Source: Lachnospiraceae bacterium (GTDB lineage: Bacteria; Bacillota; Clostridia; Lachnospirales; Lachnospiraceae). Taken from it: a stretch of 33,292 bases of DNA. How positions within the stretch are numbered: the stretch's first letter is position 1; every line of letters starts with the position of its first letter. Location of the stretch: NCBI GenBank assembly GCA_021202335.1, contig JAJQDE010000063.1, forward strand, positions 1 to 33,292. Direction: 5' to 3'. The position numbers and the translations under genes were made by a program. Shown one piece after another: positions 21,225 to 30,637 of this stretch. A model generated the notes under the pieces. That model was not told the DNA's origin and made no database searches. It saw only the letters and a list, made by a program, of their open reading frames with translations.

Positions 21225-22496
21225 ATGGCAGGAAAAAACACCGAGGGAAAGATAAGATGCTCTTTCTGTAAAAAAACTCAGGATCAGGTCAGAAAGCTGA
21301 TAGCAGGGCCGTCCGGTGTTTACATCTGTGACGAGTGCGTGGATATCTGTGCCGATATTATTGAGGAGGAGTATGAGGACGAGGAAACCGCGGAGAGCGA
21401 GTTTGACATCAACCTCTTAAAACCGGTGCAGATAAAGGAATTTCTTGATGATTATGTGATTGGTCAGGAGGAAGCTAAAAAGGTGCTTTCGGTGGCGGTT
21501 TACAACCACTACAAGCGTGTCACGGCAGATAAGGATTTGGATGTGGAGCTGCAGAAAAGCAATATTATCATGATAGGACCGACAGGCTCGGGCAAGACCT
21601 ATTTGGCGCAGACACTCGCAAAGATTATCAATGTGCCGTTTGCCATTGCGGACGCCACGACTCTTACGGAAGCAGGATATGTGGGCGAGGACGTCGAGAA
21701 TATTCTGTTAAAGCTTATTCAGGCGGCAGATTATGATATAGAGCGCGCTCAATACGGTATTATCTATATCGATGAAATTGACAAGATTACCAAAAAGAGC
21801 GAGAATGTTTCCATCACAAGAGATGTGTCGGGAGAGGGCGTGCAGCAGGCGCTTTTGAAGATTGTCGAAGGTACGGTGGCAAGCGTGCCGCCTCAGGGCG
21901 GCAGGAAGCATCCGCATCAGGAGCTGCTGCAGATAGATACGACCAACATTCTGTTTATCTGCGGGGGCGCTTTTGACGGGCTTGACAAGATTGTTGAGAG
22001 CAGGCTCGACAAAAAATCCATAGGCTTTAATAAGGACATTGCGGAAAAATCCACCAAAGATATCGGCGCAGTGCTCAAGCAGGTGACGCCGCAGGATTTG
22101 ACAAAATACGGACTTATTCCGGAGTTTGTGGGACGTGTGCCGATAAATGTGTCGCTTGACGGACTTGACAAGGAGGCGCTGGTGCGTATTTTAAAGGAGC
22201 CAAAGAGCGCTATTATCAAGCAGTACCAAAAGCTTTTTGAATTTGACGAGGTGAAGCTCAGCTTTGAGCCGGATGCGATAGACGCGATAGCCGAAAAGGC
22301 GCTTGAGAGAAAGACTGGGGCAAGAGGGCTGCGTTCTATTATGGAAAGTATCATGACGGATGTAATGTATGAAATTCCTTCCGATGATACAATAGAGGCT
22401 TGTGTCATCACGAAAGAGGCAGTTGAGGGAACAAGTCAGCCTTTAATAGTGCATCGCGAGGCAGTGCGCACTGAACGGGAGAAAAAGGCGAGATAG
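21225..22496 (+). CDS. clpX: ATP-dependent unfoldase ClpX
   Basis: Hexameric AAA+ unfoldase that recognises tagged substrates and threads them into ClpP. The 423-residue protein starts with the C4 zinc-binding domain (Cys12, Cys15, Cys35, Cys38), followed by Walker A GPTGSGKT (118-125), Walker [10 protein letters not shown], pore loop [13 protein letters not shown] and a sensor 2 motif GARGLRSI. The ClpP-docking region before the [11 protein letters not shown]-like stretch is present. ATG 21225 follows GAGGGAG. A terminator after the gene partly separates it from lon. Confidence 0.98.
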   Translation: MAGKNTEGKIRCSFCKKTQDQVRKLIAGPSGVYICDECVDICADIIEEEYEDEETAESEFDINLLKPVQIKEFLDDYVIGQEEAKKVLSVAVYNHYKRVTADKDLDVELQKSNIIMIGPTGSGKTYLAQTLAKIINVPFAIADATTLTEAGYVGEDVENILLKLIQAADYDIERAQYGIIYIDEIDKITKKSENVSITRDVSGEGVQQALLKIVEGTVASVPPQGGRKHPHQELLQIDTTNILFICGGAFDGLDKIVESRLDKKSIGFNKDIAEKSTKDIGAVLKQVTPQDLTKYGLIPEFVGRVPINVSLDGLDKEALVRILKEPKSAIIKQYQKLFEFDEVKLSFEPDAIDAIAEKALERKTGARGLRSIMESIMTDVMYEIPSDDTIEACVITKEAVEGTSQPLIVHREAVRTEREKKAR

Positions 22497-22507
22497 TGCA
22501 TGAAATA

Positions 22508-22538
22508 AAAGGGCAATCCGCTTATGGATTGTCCTTTT
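22508..22538 (+). terminator. Terminator between clpX and lon
   Basis: AAAGGGCAATCC (22508-22519) pairs with GGATTGTCCTTT (22526-22537), 12 bp with one G-U and a 6-nt loop; only four T follow. It probably acts as a partial terminator, since lon starts 22 nt later with no obvious promoter. Confidence 0.65.
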
Positions 22539-22559
22539 GTCACATAGGAAGGTTAGCGG

Positions 22560-24920
22560 ATGGATATGTTAGAATTACCAATGGTTGCGTTGCGGGGGCT
22601 TACGGTAGTGCCCAATATGATTATACATTTTGATTTGAGCAGAGATATGTCAAAAAAGGCAGTAGAGCAGGCGTTGAGTGAAGATCAGAGGATATTTTTG
22701 GTTCCGCAGAGAAATGAAAACGAGGAAAAATCCACGCTTGAAACGCTTTTTGGCATAGGGACGATTGCGATTATACGGCAAGTTACCAGACTGCCAAACA
22801 ATATAGAGCGTGTCATGGTTGAGGGAGTGTCAAGGGCAAGGCTGACGGAGCTTTCCGACAATGACGGCGAATATTTCACGGCGTATGTCGAGGAGATAAA
22901 CGACGATGAAGGCTGTGTTGACGAAATCAGAGAGGAGGCGCTCAGGCGTTCTCTTCAGGAGGCGTTTGCCGCTTACGTGAAATTTTATCCCAAGGTCGGC
23001 AAAAGCATAGGAAGATATTTTAATGAGGATAATACGCTTGGCTTTTTAGTCAATCAGGTGCTTATCAACACACCCTTTACCTACGAAAAAAAGCAGGAAA
23101 TTCTTGAAATAGAGGATTTGGCGCAGCAGTGCGAGGAGCTGGTGTGCCTTATCATGAATGAAGCGCAGATAGCGGCAGTACGCTCGCAGCTTGCAATGAA
23201 GGTAAAGGAAAAAATAGATAAGAACCAAAGGGATTATGTGCTGCGCGAACAGCTTGAATATATTCAGGATGAACTGGGCGACGGAGGAACCGATTCGGAT
23301 GTTGAGCAGTTTAGCAAGGCGCTGGATAAGCTGAATGCAGGCAGGGAAGTAAAGGATAAAATAAATAAGGAAATCGCGCGATTTAAGAGAGTCGCAAATT
23401 CAAGCTCGGAGAGCGCCGTGGAGCGCGCATATATAGAAACGCTGCTGGAGCTTCCATGGGATAAGGCGTCGAGGGATAACTATGATATTGAGCGCGCGGA
23501 GCAGATACTTGAGCGCGACCATTACGGGCTTGATAAGGTGAAGGAGCGCATTATAGAATACCTCGCGGTGAGGAGCCTTACGCATAAGGGGGATGCACCT
23601 ATACTCTGCCTTGTGGGTCCTCCCGGAACCGGAAAAACATCGATTGCGAAATCCATTGCGGAGGCGCTTCAAAGGAAAGATGTGCGGATTTGCCTTGGCG
23701 GTGTGCGCGATGAGGCGGAGATACGCGGGCACAGGAGAACCTATGTGGGAGCCATGCCGGGGCGCATTGCCGCAGGCTTGAAGCAGGCAGGCGTATGCAA
23801 TCCGCTGATGCTGCTTGACGAGATTGACAAGGTGAGCAGCGATTACAGGGGAGATACGCAGTCGGCGCTGCTTGAGGTGCTTGACCCCGAGCAGAATTGC
23901 CGCTTTAGAGATCATTACGTAGAGCTGCCGCTTGATTTGTCAAAGGTTTTGTTCATCGCCACGGCAAACGATGCGGGAAAAATTCCCCAGCCGCTGCTCG
24001 ACCGCATGGATATCATAGAAGTGTCAAGCTATACGGCAAATGAGAAGTTCCATATTGCCAAAGAGCATTTATGGAAAAAACAGCTCGACAGAAACGGGTT
24101 AAAACAGAACAGGCTGACCATAAGCGACAATGCCATAAAAGCCGTAATATCGGAATACACCAAAGAGGCGGGAGTGCGAAGCCTCGAAAGGATGCTTGGC
24201 GCCGTATGCAGGAAGGCGGCGCTGGAAATACTGAAAAGTAAGGACAAAAAGGAAAAGTGCGTGCGGGTTGATACGAGGCGTCTTGAGAAATACCTTGGAA
24301 AGCCAAAGTACAGTGCGGATTTGGCAAATGAGCAGGATGATGTCGGCATTGTGCGCGGGCTTGCGTGGACCGGCGTCGGAGGCGTGACGCTTGAGATAGA
24401 AGTCAACGTAATGCCGGGAAAGGGCGAGCTGGAGCTTACCGGAAAGCTTGGCGACGTTATGAAGGAATCGGCAAAGACGGGATTGAGCTATATCCGCTCC
24501 ATCGCTTCAAGGTATAAGATTGCGCCGGAGTTTTTCAAGGAAAATGATTTTCATATCCACATACCCGAGGGCGCTGTGCCAAAGGACGGACCGTCGGCAG
24601 GAATTACCATGGCGACGGCAGTGCTTTCCGCAGTCACAAAAACGCCTGTCAGGGCAAAGGTGGCTATGACGGGAGAGATTACGCTAAGGGGCAGAGTGCT
24701 TGCAATAGGAGGCCTGAAGGAAAAGCTTTTGGCAGCCAAAATGGCAGGGATTAAGACGGTCCTTGTGCCAAAGGAAAACGAGAGGGATGTTGCCGAGCTT
24801 GCAGGCGAGATAAAGGCGGATATGGAGATTTGCTTTGTGGAGTCGATGGACGAGGTAATACAGAAGGCTTTTGCGGAGAGCGGGAGAAAATCGAATGGTA
24901 ATAAAAAATGTAAGTCTTGA
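22560..24920 (+). CDS. lon: ATP-dependent protease Lon
   Basis: Single-chain AAA+ serine protease that degrades misfolded and regulatory proteins. The 786-residue protein has the N-terminal substrate-binding domain (LPMVALRGLTVVPNM to about 200), a coiled-coil middle (about 200-300), the AAA+ module with GPPGTGKT and LLDEIDKV, and the LonA protease domain with the Ser679-Lys722 dyad (KDGPSAG; GGLKEKLL). AGGAAGG before ATG 22560 is a good site. The C-terminal tail is short and basic (KSNGNKKCKS). Its last 26 bases overlap the start of engB, the usual neighbour in Firmicutes. Confidence 0.98.
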   Translation: MDMLELPMVALRGLTVVPNMIIHFDLSRDMSKKAVEQALSEDQRIFLVPQRNENEEKSTLETLFGIGTIAIIRQVTRLPNNIERVMVEGVSRARLTELSDNDGEYFTAYVEEINDDEGCVDEIREEALRRSLQEAFAAYVKFYPKVGKSIGRYFNEDNTLGFLVNQVLINTPFTYEKKQEILEIEDLAQQCEELVCLIMNEAQIAAVRSQLAMKVKEKIDKNQRDYVLREQLEYIQDELGDGGTDSDVEQFSKALDKLNAGREVKDKINKEIARFKRVANSSSESAVERAYIETLLELPWDKASRDNYDIERAEQILERDHYGLDKVKERIIEYLAVRSLTHKGDAPILCLVGPPGTGKTSIAKSIAEALQRKDVRICLGGVRDEAEIRGHRRTYVGAMPGRIAAGLKQAGVCNPLMLLDEIDKVSSDYRGDTQSALLEVLDPEQNCRFRDHYVELPLDLSKVLFIATANDAGKIPQPLLDRMDIIEVSSYTANEKFHIAKEHLWKKQLDRNGLKQNRLTISDNAIKAVISEYTKEAGVRSLERMLGAVCRKAALEILKSKDKKEKCVRVDTRRLEKYLGKPKYSADLANEQDDVGIVRGLAWTGVGGVTLEIEVNVMPGKGELELTGKLGDVMKESAKTGLSYIRSIASRYKIAPEFFKENDFHIHIPEGAVPKDGPSAGITMATAVLSAVTKTPVRAKVAMTGEITLRGRVLAIGGLKEKLLAAKMAGIKTVLVPKENERDVAELAGEIKADMEICFVESMDEVIQKAFAESGRKSNGNKKCKS

Positions 24921-25521
24921 AACAGTAATAGGAGTAAAGAGCAAAATTCCGGAAAATCAATTGCCGGAGCTTGTATTTGCGGGAAAAAGCAATGTGGGAA
25001 AATCCTCGCTGATAAATTCCCTGATGAACAGAAAATCCCTGGCGCGCATCAGCGCACAGCCCGGGAAAACGCAGACAATCAATTATTATAATATTAATCA
25101 GGAATTGTATTTTGTGGATTTGCCCGGCTACGGCTATGCGAAGGTCAGCCTGGAGGAAAAGCAGAGATGGGGCAAAATGGTTGAGAGGTATCTTAGGACA
25201 TCCAAACAGATTCGGGCGGTGTTTCTGCTTACGGATATAAGGCACGAGCCGTCCGCAAATGACAGGCAGATGTATGAATGGATTCTTTCAAACGGATATC
25301 ATCCTATCATAGTGGCAACTAAATTGGATAAGATAAAGCGCAGTCAGCTTCAAAAGCATTTGAGAATGATAAGCAAAGGCCTTGGCGCGGATAAGCAGAC
25401 AATCCTTATCCCCTTTTCAGCAAGCTCAAATCAGGGAAGGGACGAGATATATGCGCTGATTGACAGGCTTATGTCAGATGCCGGAGCTGCCTCGGAAGGT
25501 ACAGGGAAGGAAGAGCTGTAA
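24895..25521 (+). CDS. engB: Ribosome biogenesis GTPase EngB (YsxC/YihA)
   Basis: GTPase needed for late assembly of the 50S subunit. The protein of about 208 residues has all G motifs: G1 GKSNVGKSS, G2 region with PGKTQTIN, G3 DLPGYGYA, G4 ATKLDKIK and G5 FSASS. ATG 24895 follows GGAGAGCGGGAG and gives the normal N terminus (MVIKNVSLET); the open frame reaches back to a TTG at 24871, deeper inside lon. The start lies 26 nt before the lon stop, in another frame, so the two are translationally coupled. The TAA shares its last A with the ATG of the following gene. Confidence 0.96.
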   Translation: MVIKNVSLETVIGVKSKIPENQLPELVFAGKSNVGKSSLINSLMNRKSLARISAQPGKTQTINYYNINQELYFVDLPGYGYAKVSLEEKQRWGKMVERYLRTSKQIRAVFLLTDIRHEPSANDRQMYEWILSNGYHPIIVATKLDKIKRSQLQKHLRMISKGLGADKQTILIPFSASSNQGRDEIYALIDRLMSDAGAASEGTGKEEL

Positions 25522-26687
25522 TGAAGCAAAATACCAAATCCATTATCAAGGCGCTGATTAATCTTTTGTTTTCACTGGCAGTGCTGCTGATATGCATATT
25601 CGCGGTGCCGAGATTAATCGTTTTATTTATGCCTCTTATTATCGGCTGGTTTATATCGTGCCTTGCAAACCCGCTGGTGCTGTTTTTGGAGAGCAAAATC
25701 AAAATTCGCCGAAAAGCCGGGACGGTGGTTGTGATCATGGCAGTAATCGCTGCCGTCAGCAGTCTTGTGTATTTAGCGTGCTCCATTTTAATCCGGCAGA
25801 TATACGGCTTCGTTAAGGAGCTGCCGGGAATGTGGGATGCGCTCTTGCATGACCTCGACCGTATTGGAGCGCTTGCAAACCGGGATTTAGGGGGAATTGC
25901 GCCAAATCTTACGGAATTTTTTAATAATCTCGGCGTTTCCATAGGAGATGCGATTGCGAGCCTGCCGTCACAGGTGGATTTGGACGCATTTGGCGGCATG
26001 AGCTCGATGGTAGGGAGCATTGCGAATATTGTATTTTATGTGATTATGGTAATGCTTTCCGCGTTTTTTTTTATAGCGGAAAGGGATTGGCTTTATGAAA
26101 AGCTTGCGGTCATGATGCCGAAGGGAATAACTCAAAAATATGAAGTGTTTTATGAGAGCTTAAAGCGGGCTGTCGGCGGATATTTTAAGGCGCAGCTTCA
26201 TATTGAGGTATGGATGTATATTCTGATTCTTTTGGGACTTACGTTTTTACAGGTCAGATATGCGCTGCTGATTGCGCTGCTGATTGCGGTCATCGACATT
26301 CTGCCCTTTTTTGGCAGTGGGATTGTGTTCCTGCCTTGGGCAATTGTGACAGCGCTTGGAGGCGACTATGTGCGCGCGCTTGGATTTCTCATCATATGGG
26401 GAGTCGGGCAACTGGTCAGACAGCTTATTCAGCCTAAGATTATGGGGGATTCAATCGGGATGGAGCCGATTCCGACAATAGTTCTGCTGTTTTTGGGGTA
26501 CAGGCTGGCAGGGGTGTTTGGCATGCTGATAGCCGTGCCTTTGGGTATCATTATCGTGAATATGAACGATGCCGGCTTTTTTGACACGCCAAAGCTTAGC
26601 CTGAAAATACTGATATCGGCGTTCAATAAATTCAGGAAGCTGAATGAGGGCGACATGAGGATATTGGAAAAGAATGATGAGAGGTAA
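25521..26687 (+). CDS. AI-2E family transporter (YtvI-like membrane protein)
   Basis: Polytopic protein of 388 residues with about eight hydrophobic segments, matching PF01594. The N-terminal pair of helices, a central soluble part (about 90-155), and the C-terminal signature DILPFFGSGIVFLPWA and QPKIMGDSIGMEPIPTI are typical. Members include TqsA (AI-2 export), Na+/H+ antiporters and the sporulation protein YtvI; in a spore-former the last is a reasonable candidate, but sequence alone cannot choose. The first ATG overlaps the engB stop by one base and truA follows after 4 nt, so it is within the operon. Confidence 0.85.
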   Translation: MKQNTKSIIKALINLLFSLAVLLICIFAVPRLIVLFMPLIIGWFISCLANPLVLFLESKIKIRRKAGTVVVIMAVIAAVSSLVYLACSILIRQIYGFVKELPGMWDALLHDLDRIGALANRDLGGIAPNLTEFFNNLGVSIGDAIASLPSQVDLDAFGGMSSMVGSIANIVFYVIMVMLSAFFFIAERDWLYEKLAVMMPKGITQKYEVFYESLKRAVGGYFKAQLHIEVWMYILILLGLTFLQVRYALLIALLIAVIDILPFFGSGIVFLPWAIVTALGGDYVRALGFLIIWGVGQLVRQLIQPKIMGDSIGMEPIPTIVLLFLGYRLAGVFGMLIAVPLGIIIVNMNDAGFFDTPKLSLKILISAFNKFRKLNEGDMRILEKNDER

Positions 26688-26691
26688 GCAA

Positions 26692-27432
26692 ATGCGGAAT
26701 TTTAAAATCATACTTCAATATGAAGGGACGCGTTATCAGGGCTGGCAGCGCCAGATTACCACAGGCAATACCATACAGGGAAAGCTTGAGGCTGTTCTCG
26801 GGAAAATGACGGGGCAGGATGCCGTGCAGGTGAACGGCTCCGGGCGCACGGACGCGGGAGTGCATGCGCTTGGACAGGTGGCAAATTTCAAGATTGAAAC
26901 TGATATGACGCCGCAGGAAATTATGGATTATATCAACCGGTATCTGCCGGAGGATATAGGAGTGATTGACATTCGGGAGGCCGCAGAACGGTTTCACAGC
27001 AGGCTCAACGTAAGGGAAAAGGTATACAGATATCGGATATGGACGGCCCCTGTTCCCTGCGTGCTCGAGCGAAGATATGTGTATGAGCTTAGAGCGGAGC
27101 TTGATGTGGAGGCGATGGAAAGAGAGGCTGCCATGCTTTTGGGAAAGCATGATTTTAAAGCGTTTACGTCAAATAAAAAAAGTAAGAAGTCCACAATACG
27201 CACGCTTCGGGAGATTAATTTGGAAAGCGTGGGAAATGAGCTGGTGCTTACTTACCGTGGAGACGGCTTTTTGTACCATATGGTGCGGATTATGACGGGG
27301 ACGCTGATAGAGGTCGGATTGCACGAGAGGGATGAGCAGTCCGTGACCCGGCTTTTGGAAAACGGCACAAGGGACATGGCGGGAGCGCTTGTTCCGGCAA
27401 AGGGTCTTTGCCTTGTGGAGGTAGTGTATTGA
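26692..27432 (+). CDS. truA: tRNA pseudouridine(38-40) synthase TruA
   Basis: Converts uridines 38-40 in the anticodon arm of many tRNAs to pseudouridine. The protein of about 246 residues has the catalytic Asp in GSGRTDAGVHALGQVANF and family blocks YEGTRYQGWQRQ, HSRLNVREKVYRYRI, HDFKAFTS and GDGFLYHMVRIM. ATG 26692 follows GAGAGGT and gives the common start MRNFKIILQYEG; the frame is open to an ATG at 26674 that would overlap the previous gene. It ends the tig-to-truA gene series. Confidence 0.97.
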   Translation: MRNFKIILQYEGTRYQGWQRQITTGNTIQGKLEAVLGKMTGQDAVQVNGSGRTDAGVHALGQVANFKIETDMTPQEIMDYINRYLPEDIGVIDIREAAERFHSRLNVREKVYRYRIWTAPVPCVLERRYVYELRAELDVEAMEREAAMLLGKHDFKAFTSNKKSKKSTIRTLREINLESVGNELVLTYRGDGFLYHMVRIMTGTLIEVGLHERDEQSVTRLLENGTRDMAGALVPAKGLCLVEVVY

Positions 27433-27442
27433 AGCTGTGTGC

Positions 27443-27470
27443 TTGCACTATCCGTACATTTTGGTATACT
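27443..27470 (+). promoter_or_regulatory. Promoter of the YcxB/tsaE gene set
   Basis: TTGCAC (27443-27448), 16 nt, TATACT (27465-27470) with TG at the extended -10 position. It lies 36 nt before the YcxB-like gene. Confidence 0.6.
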
Positions 27471-27506
27471 GATATTGACACAACGGTCGGAAAGGTGGAA
27501 ATGTGA

Positions 27507-27986
27507 ATGGAGCTTGAAGTTGACGTAAAAATAACATCATCGGAGCTGTACGATTATCTGCTGTATCATACATACACAGGCTTTTCGGGTATTTTTGGAA
27601 CGCTGGCGGGTGTTTTTCTGATTATGCTGTTTGTATCATCAAGATACGTGATATATCTGATTGCGGGAGCGGCGCTTATAATATATCTGCCAGGCTCGCT
27701 GTTTTTAAAGGCAAAGCAGCAGATGTTAAATAACCCGGTCTTTAAGAAGCCGCTTCACTATAAAATGACTGATGACGGCATAAGCGTTTCACAGGGGGAG
27801 AATGAGGAAACACAGAGCTGGGAAAGCTGTGTGAAGGCCGTTTCGACGGGAAAAAGCATCATTCTTTATACTTCAAAAAGAACAGCCTCCATTTTTCCCA
27901 AAAAAGAGCTGGGGGATAAAAAGGAGGCGCTGATTCGGATGATATCAACGCACATGCCTCCCAAAAAGGTAAAAATACGCTCCTGA
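27507..27986 (+). CDS. YcxB-like membrane protein
   Basis: A 159-residue protein with a short N-terminal cytosolic part, two close hydrophobic helices (about 25-45 and 46-68) and a C-terminal domain of about 80 residues. That domain has the YcxB pattern: KKPLHYKMTDDGISVSQ, then QSWESCVKAVSTGKSIILYTSKRTASIFPKK ending near the C terminus. YcxB-like proteins are widespread in Firmicutes; their function is unknown. AAAGGTGG precedes ATG 27507. It is the first gene after the promoter at 27443 and precedes tsaE by 25 nt. Confidence 0.75.
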   Translation: MELEVDVKITSSELYDYLLYHTYTGFSGIFGTLAGVFLIMLFVSSRYVIYLIAGAALIIYLPGSLFLKAKQQMLNNPVFKKPLHYKMTDDGISVSQGENEETQSWESCVKAVSTGKSIILYTSKRTASIFPKKELGDKKEALIRMISTHMPPKKVKIRS

Positions 27987-28011
27987 TATTTTGTATAAGG
28001 AAGATAATTCA

Positions 28012-28461
28012 ATGATGGAAAATAAGAATTTGCCGATAACCATGGAAACCCTTAGCGCTGATGAAACCTTTGAGGCAGGCAGACAACTGGGGCTTTGCGC
28101 AAAAGCAGGCGACATTTATACTTTGGACGGGGACTTGGGCGTGGGAAAGACCGTGTTTACACAGGGCGTGGCTGCGGGGCTTGGAATTACGGAGCATGTC
28201 AACAGTCCGACCTTTACGATTGTTCAGGTCTATGAGAGCGGACGGCTTCCTTTCTATCACTTTGACGTGTATCGGGTGGGAGATATTGAGGAGATGGACG
28301 AGATAGGCTATGAGGATTATTTTTTCGGAGATGGCGTCTGCATCATTGAGTGGGCAAAGCTGATAGAAGAGCTCATACCTGCAAACGCGCAAAGAATCAT
28401 AATGGAAAAAGATTTGGAAAAGGGCTTTGATTACAGAAAAATTAGTCTTGAACAATTTTAA
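28012..28461 (+). CDS. tsaE: tRNA t6A-synthesis ATPase TsaE
   Basis: P-loop ATPase that drives turnover of the TsaB-TsaD complex in making N6-threonylcarbamoyladenosine at tRNA position 37. The protein of about 149 residues has Walker A GDLGVGKT near residue 40, the conserved VNSPTFTIVQVY strand, FYHFDVYR and the C-terminal IEWAKLIEELIP. ATG 28012 follows AAGGAAG; an adjacent ATG at 28015 is possible, and an upstream in-frame TTG (27991) is not needed. tsaB follows closely, and tsaD is in the same gene run; the Sua5/TsaC enzyme is not in the window. Confidence 0.96.
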   Translation: MMENKNLPITMETLSADETFEAGRQLGLCAKAGDIYTLDGDLGVGKTVFTQGVAAGLGITEHVNSPTFTIVQVYESGRLPFYHFDVYRVGDIEEMDEIGYEDYFFGDGVCIIEWAKLIEELIPANAQRIIMEKDLEKGFDYRKISLEQF

Positions 28462-28506
28462 AAAATGCGGCGGGCGTTTTGCATGCAGAGAGGTAGAAAT
28501 ACAGGA

Positions 28507-29226
28507 ATGAGAATTTTAGCGTTGGACAGCTCGGGACTTGTGGCGTCGGCTGCGCTTGTCGAGGATAATGTCACAGTTGCGGAGTATACCATAAATTATA
28601 AAAAAACACATTCGCAGACTCTGCTCCCCATGCTCGATGAAATCAGGCGCATGACGGAGCTTGACCTTCAGACGGTCGATGCAATCGCAATCGCATCCGG
28701 TCCCGGGTCGTTTACGGGGCTGCGGATAGGCTCCGCGACGGCAAAGGGGCTGGGCTTTGTGCTGGATATCCCGATTATCCCGGTGCCTACGGTGGATTCG
28801 CTGGCATACAATCTTTACGGCAGTGAAAAGCTGATATGCCCGCTGATGGATGCAAGAAGAAATCAGGTTTATACAGGACTGTACACTTTTGAGGGCGGGG
28901 AGCTTATCACCATACAGCCCCAGTGCGCGGTTGATATTTCGGAGATAATAAGCAGGATAAACAGTATGGGCAGAGATGTCATTTTCCTTGGGGACGGCGT
29001 CCCGATTTACATGGAAAAGCTGGAGGAGCTTGTGCGGACAGGATTTTATTTGGCGCCTGCCTGCTGCAACAGACAGCGTGCCGCGTGCGTCGCGGCATTG
29101 GGAGAAAAGCTGTACGAACAGGGTAAATTCCAAAGCGCCGCGGAGCATGCTCCGGATTATCTGCGATTATCTCAGGCGGAGCGGGAGAGAAATCAAAAAG
29201 CTCATGAAGCGGTGGGGAGAGGATAG
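28507..29226 (+). CDS. tsaB: tRNA t6A-synthesis protein TsaB
   Basis: ASKHA-fold partner of TsaD that lacks catalysis but is required for t6A formation. The 239-residue protein starts with the typical MRILALDSS, then VAEYTINYKKTHSQTLLPM, GPGSFTGLRIG and the central CPLMDARRNQVYTGLY. ATG 28507 gives the family N terminus; GAGAGG lies 13 nt upstream, a little far, and an ATG at 28483 is the alternative. rimI follows after 3 nt, an arrangement common in Firmicutes. Confidence 0.95.
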   Translation: MRILALDSSGLVASAALVEDNVTVAEYTINYKKTHSQTLLPMLDEIRRMTELDLQTVDAIAIASGPGSFTGLRIGSATAKGLGFVLDIPIIPVPTVDSLAYNLYGSEKLICPLMDARRNQVYTGLYTFEGGELITIQPQCAVDISEIISRINSMGRDVIFLGDGVPIYMEKLEELVRTGFYLAPACCNRQRAACVAALGEKLYEQGKFQSAAEHAPDYLRLSQAERERNQKAHEAVGRG

Positions 29227-29229
29227 CGG

Positions 29230-29688
29230 ATGCCTGAACAGACCCGGAATTATTACATACGTGAAATGCGGCGGGAGGATTTGGAAAAGGTTACGGCGCT
29301 TGAGGCGGCGTGCTTTTCGATGCCGTGGAAGTACAGGGATTTTGAGGAGGCTCTGCTCAATCAGCATCGGGTGTATCTGGTGGCGGAAACAGACCGGCAT
29401 GGGATTATAGGCGGCTGTAGGCTCACGGATATAGCGGGCGAGGGCGACATTTCCAATGTAGCGGTGTATGAAAGCTTTCGCGGACGAAAAGTCGCGACGG
29501 CGCTTTTAAACAGCCTGCTCGAATATGGGGAAGAGCGATACGGCATAACTGCGTTTACGCTTGAGGTCCGCAGCAAAAATACGGCTGCGATCAGGCTTTA
29601 TGAGAATGCAGGCTTTCGCTCTGAAGGCGTCAGACCCGGTTTTTATGACAGACCAAAGGATGATGCCATAATAATGTGGAAGAGGTGA
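29230..29688 (+). CDS. rimI: Ribosomal protein S18 alanine N-acetyltransferase
   Basis: GNAT-fold enzyme that acetylates the N-terminal alanine of ribosomal protein S18 with acetyl-CoA. The 152-residue protein has the N-terminal IREMRREDLEKV and FSMPWKYRDFEEAL blocks, the acetyl-CoA binding motif with FRGRKVATALL, and the later ENAGFRSEGVRPGFYDRPKDDAIIM typical of RimI. It is placed between tsaB and rnz, the common tsaB-rimI-tsaD order interrupted by two genes. The stop overlaps the start region of rnz. Confidence 0.93.
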   Translation: MPEQTRNYYIREMRREDLEKVTALEAACFSMPWKYRDFEEALLNQHRVYLVAETDRHGIIGGCRLTDIAGEGDISNVAVYESFRGRKVATALLNSLLEYGEERYGITAFTLEVRSKNTAAIRLYENAGFRSEGVRPGFYDRPKDDAIIMWKR

Positions 29689-30617
29689 TTGATATACTTG
29701 ATATATGTTTATTGGGAACAGGGGGAATGATGCCGCTTCCGTATCGCCGGCTGACCGCCCTTATGGCGCGCTATAACGGCAGCAGTATACTGATTGACTG
29801 CGGCGAGGGGACACAGATAGCCATGAAGGAAAAGGGCTGGAGTCCGAAGCCGATAGATATTATGTGCTTTACGCATTATCACGCTGACCATATTTCGGGG
29901 CTTCCCGGAATGCTGCTCACGATGGGGAATGCGGAAAAGACAACTCCATTGATCATGATAGGGCCCAAGGGACTTGCGAAAGTTGTAAACTCCCTGCGGG
30001 TAATCGCTCCCGAGCTTCCGTTTGAAATTAAATTCATGGAAATTTCCGAGAGCGAACAGAGCTTTACCTTTGACGGCATCCGCATAGAAGCGTTCAGTGT
30101 AAACCATAATGTGATATGCTATGGCTATAATCTGGTTATAGAGCGGAGAGGAAAATTTCAGCTTGACAAGGCAATGGCTTTGGGGCTGGACAGAAGATAC
30201 TGGGGACGGCTCCAAAAGGGTGAAACCGTAGAGCTTGACGGAAAAATCTACACTCCCGATATGGTTATGGGCGAACAGAGGAAGGGCTTAAAGCTAACCT
30301 ACTGTACGGATTCAAGACCTACGGAGGGTATTATCAAAAATGCTGAAAATGCCGATTTATTTATATGTGAGGGTATGTATGGCGAGCCGGATAAAAAAGA
30401 GAAGGCAAAGGAATACAAGCACATGACCTTTTACGAGGCGGCAGAAATGGCGAAGCGCGCAAGAGTCGCTGAAATGTGGCTCACACATTACTCTCCATCG
30501 CTTACGCATCCCGAGGAATATAAAAAGGAAGTGCAGGCGATATTTCCTCAGACCTTTATCGCAAGGGACGGCTGGAGCAGAGAGCTCAGGTTTGAGGATG
30601 AAAAGCAGGAGCCATAA
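29685..30617 (+). CDS. rnz: Ribonuclease Z (tRNA 3' endonuclease)
   Basis: Metallo-beta-lactamase-fold endonuclease that trims 3' trailers of tRNA precursors lacking encoded CCA, as all four tRNAs in this window do. The protein of about 310 residues has the zinc motif FTHYHADHISG, an N-terminal LLGTGGMMPLP, the flexible-arm region RKGLKLTYCTDSRPT and the later MTFYEAAEMA and WLTHYSPSL. The start is uncertain: there is no ATG at the family start, and GTG 29685, overlapping the rimI stop, is the best choice; GTG 29676 is possible. Confidence 0.93.
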   Translation: MIDILDICLLGTGGMMPLPYRRLTALMARYNGSSILIDCGEGTQIAMKEKGWSPKPIDIMCFTHYHADHISGLPGMLLTMGNAEKTTPLIMIGPKGLAKVVNSLRVIAPELPFEIKFMEISESEQSFTFDGIRIEAFSVNHNVICYGYNLVIERRGKFQLDKAMALGLDRRYWGRLQKGETVELDGKIYTPDMVMGEQRKGLKLTYCTDSRPTEGIIKNAENADLFICEGMYGEPDKKEKAKEYKHMTFYEAAEMAKRARVAEMWLTHYSPSLTHPEEYKKEVQAIFPQTFIARDGWSRELRFEDEKQEP

Positions 30618-30637
30618 AAAGATAAGGAGGAATCAGT

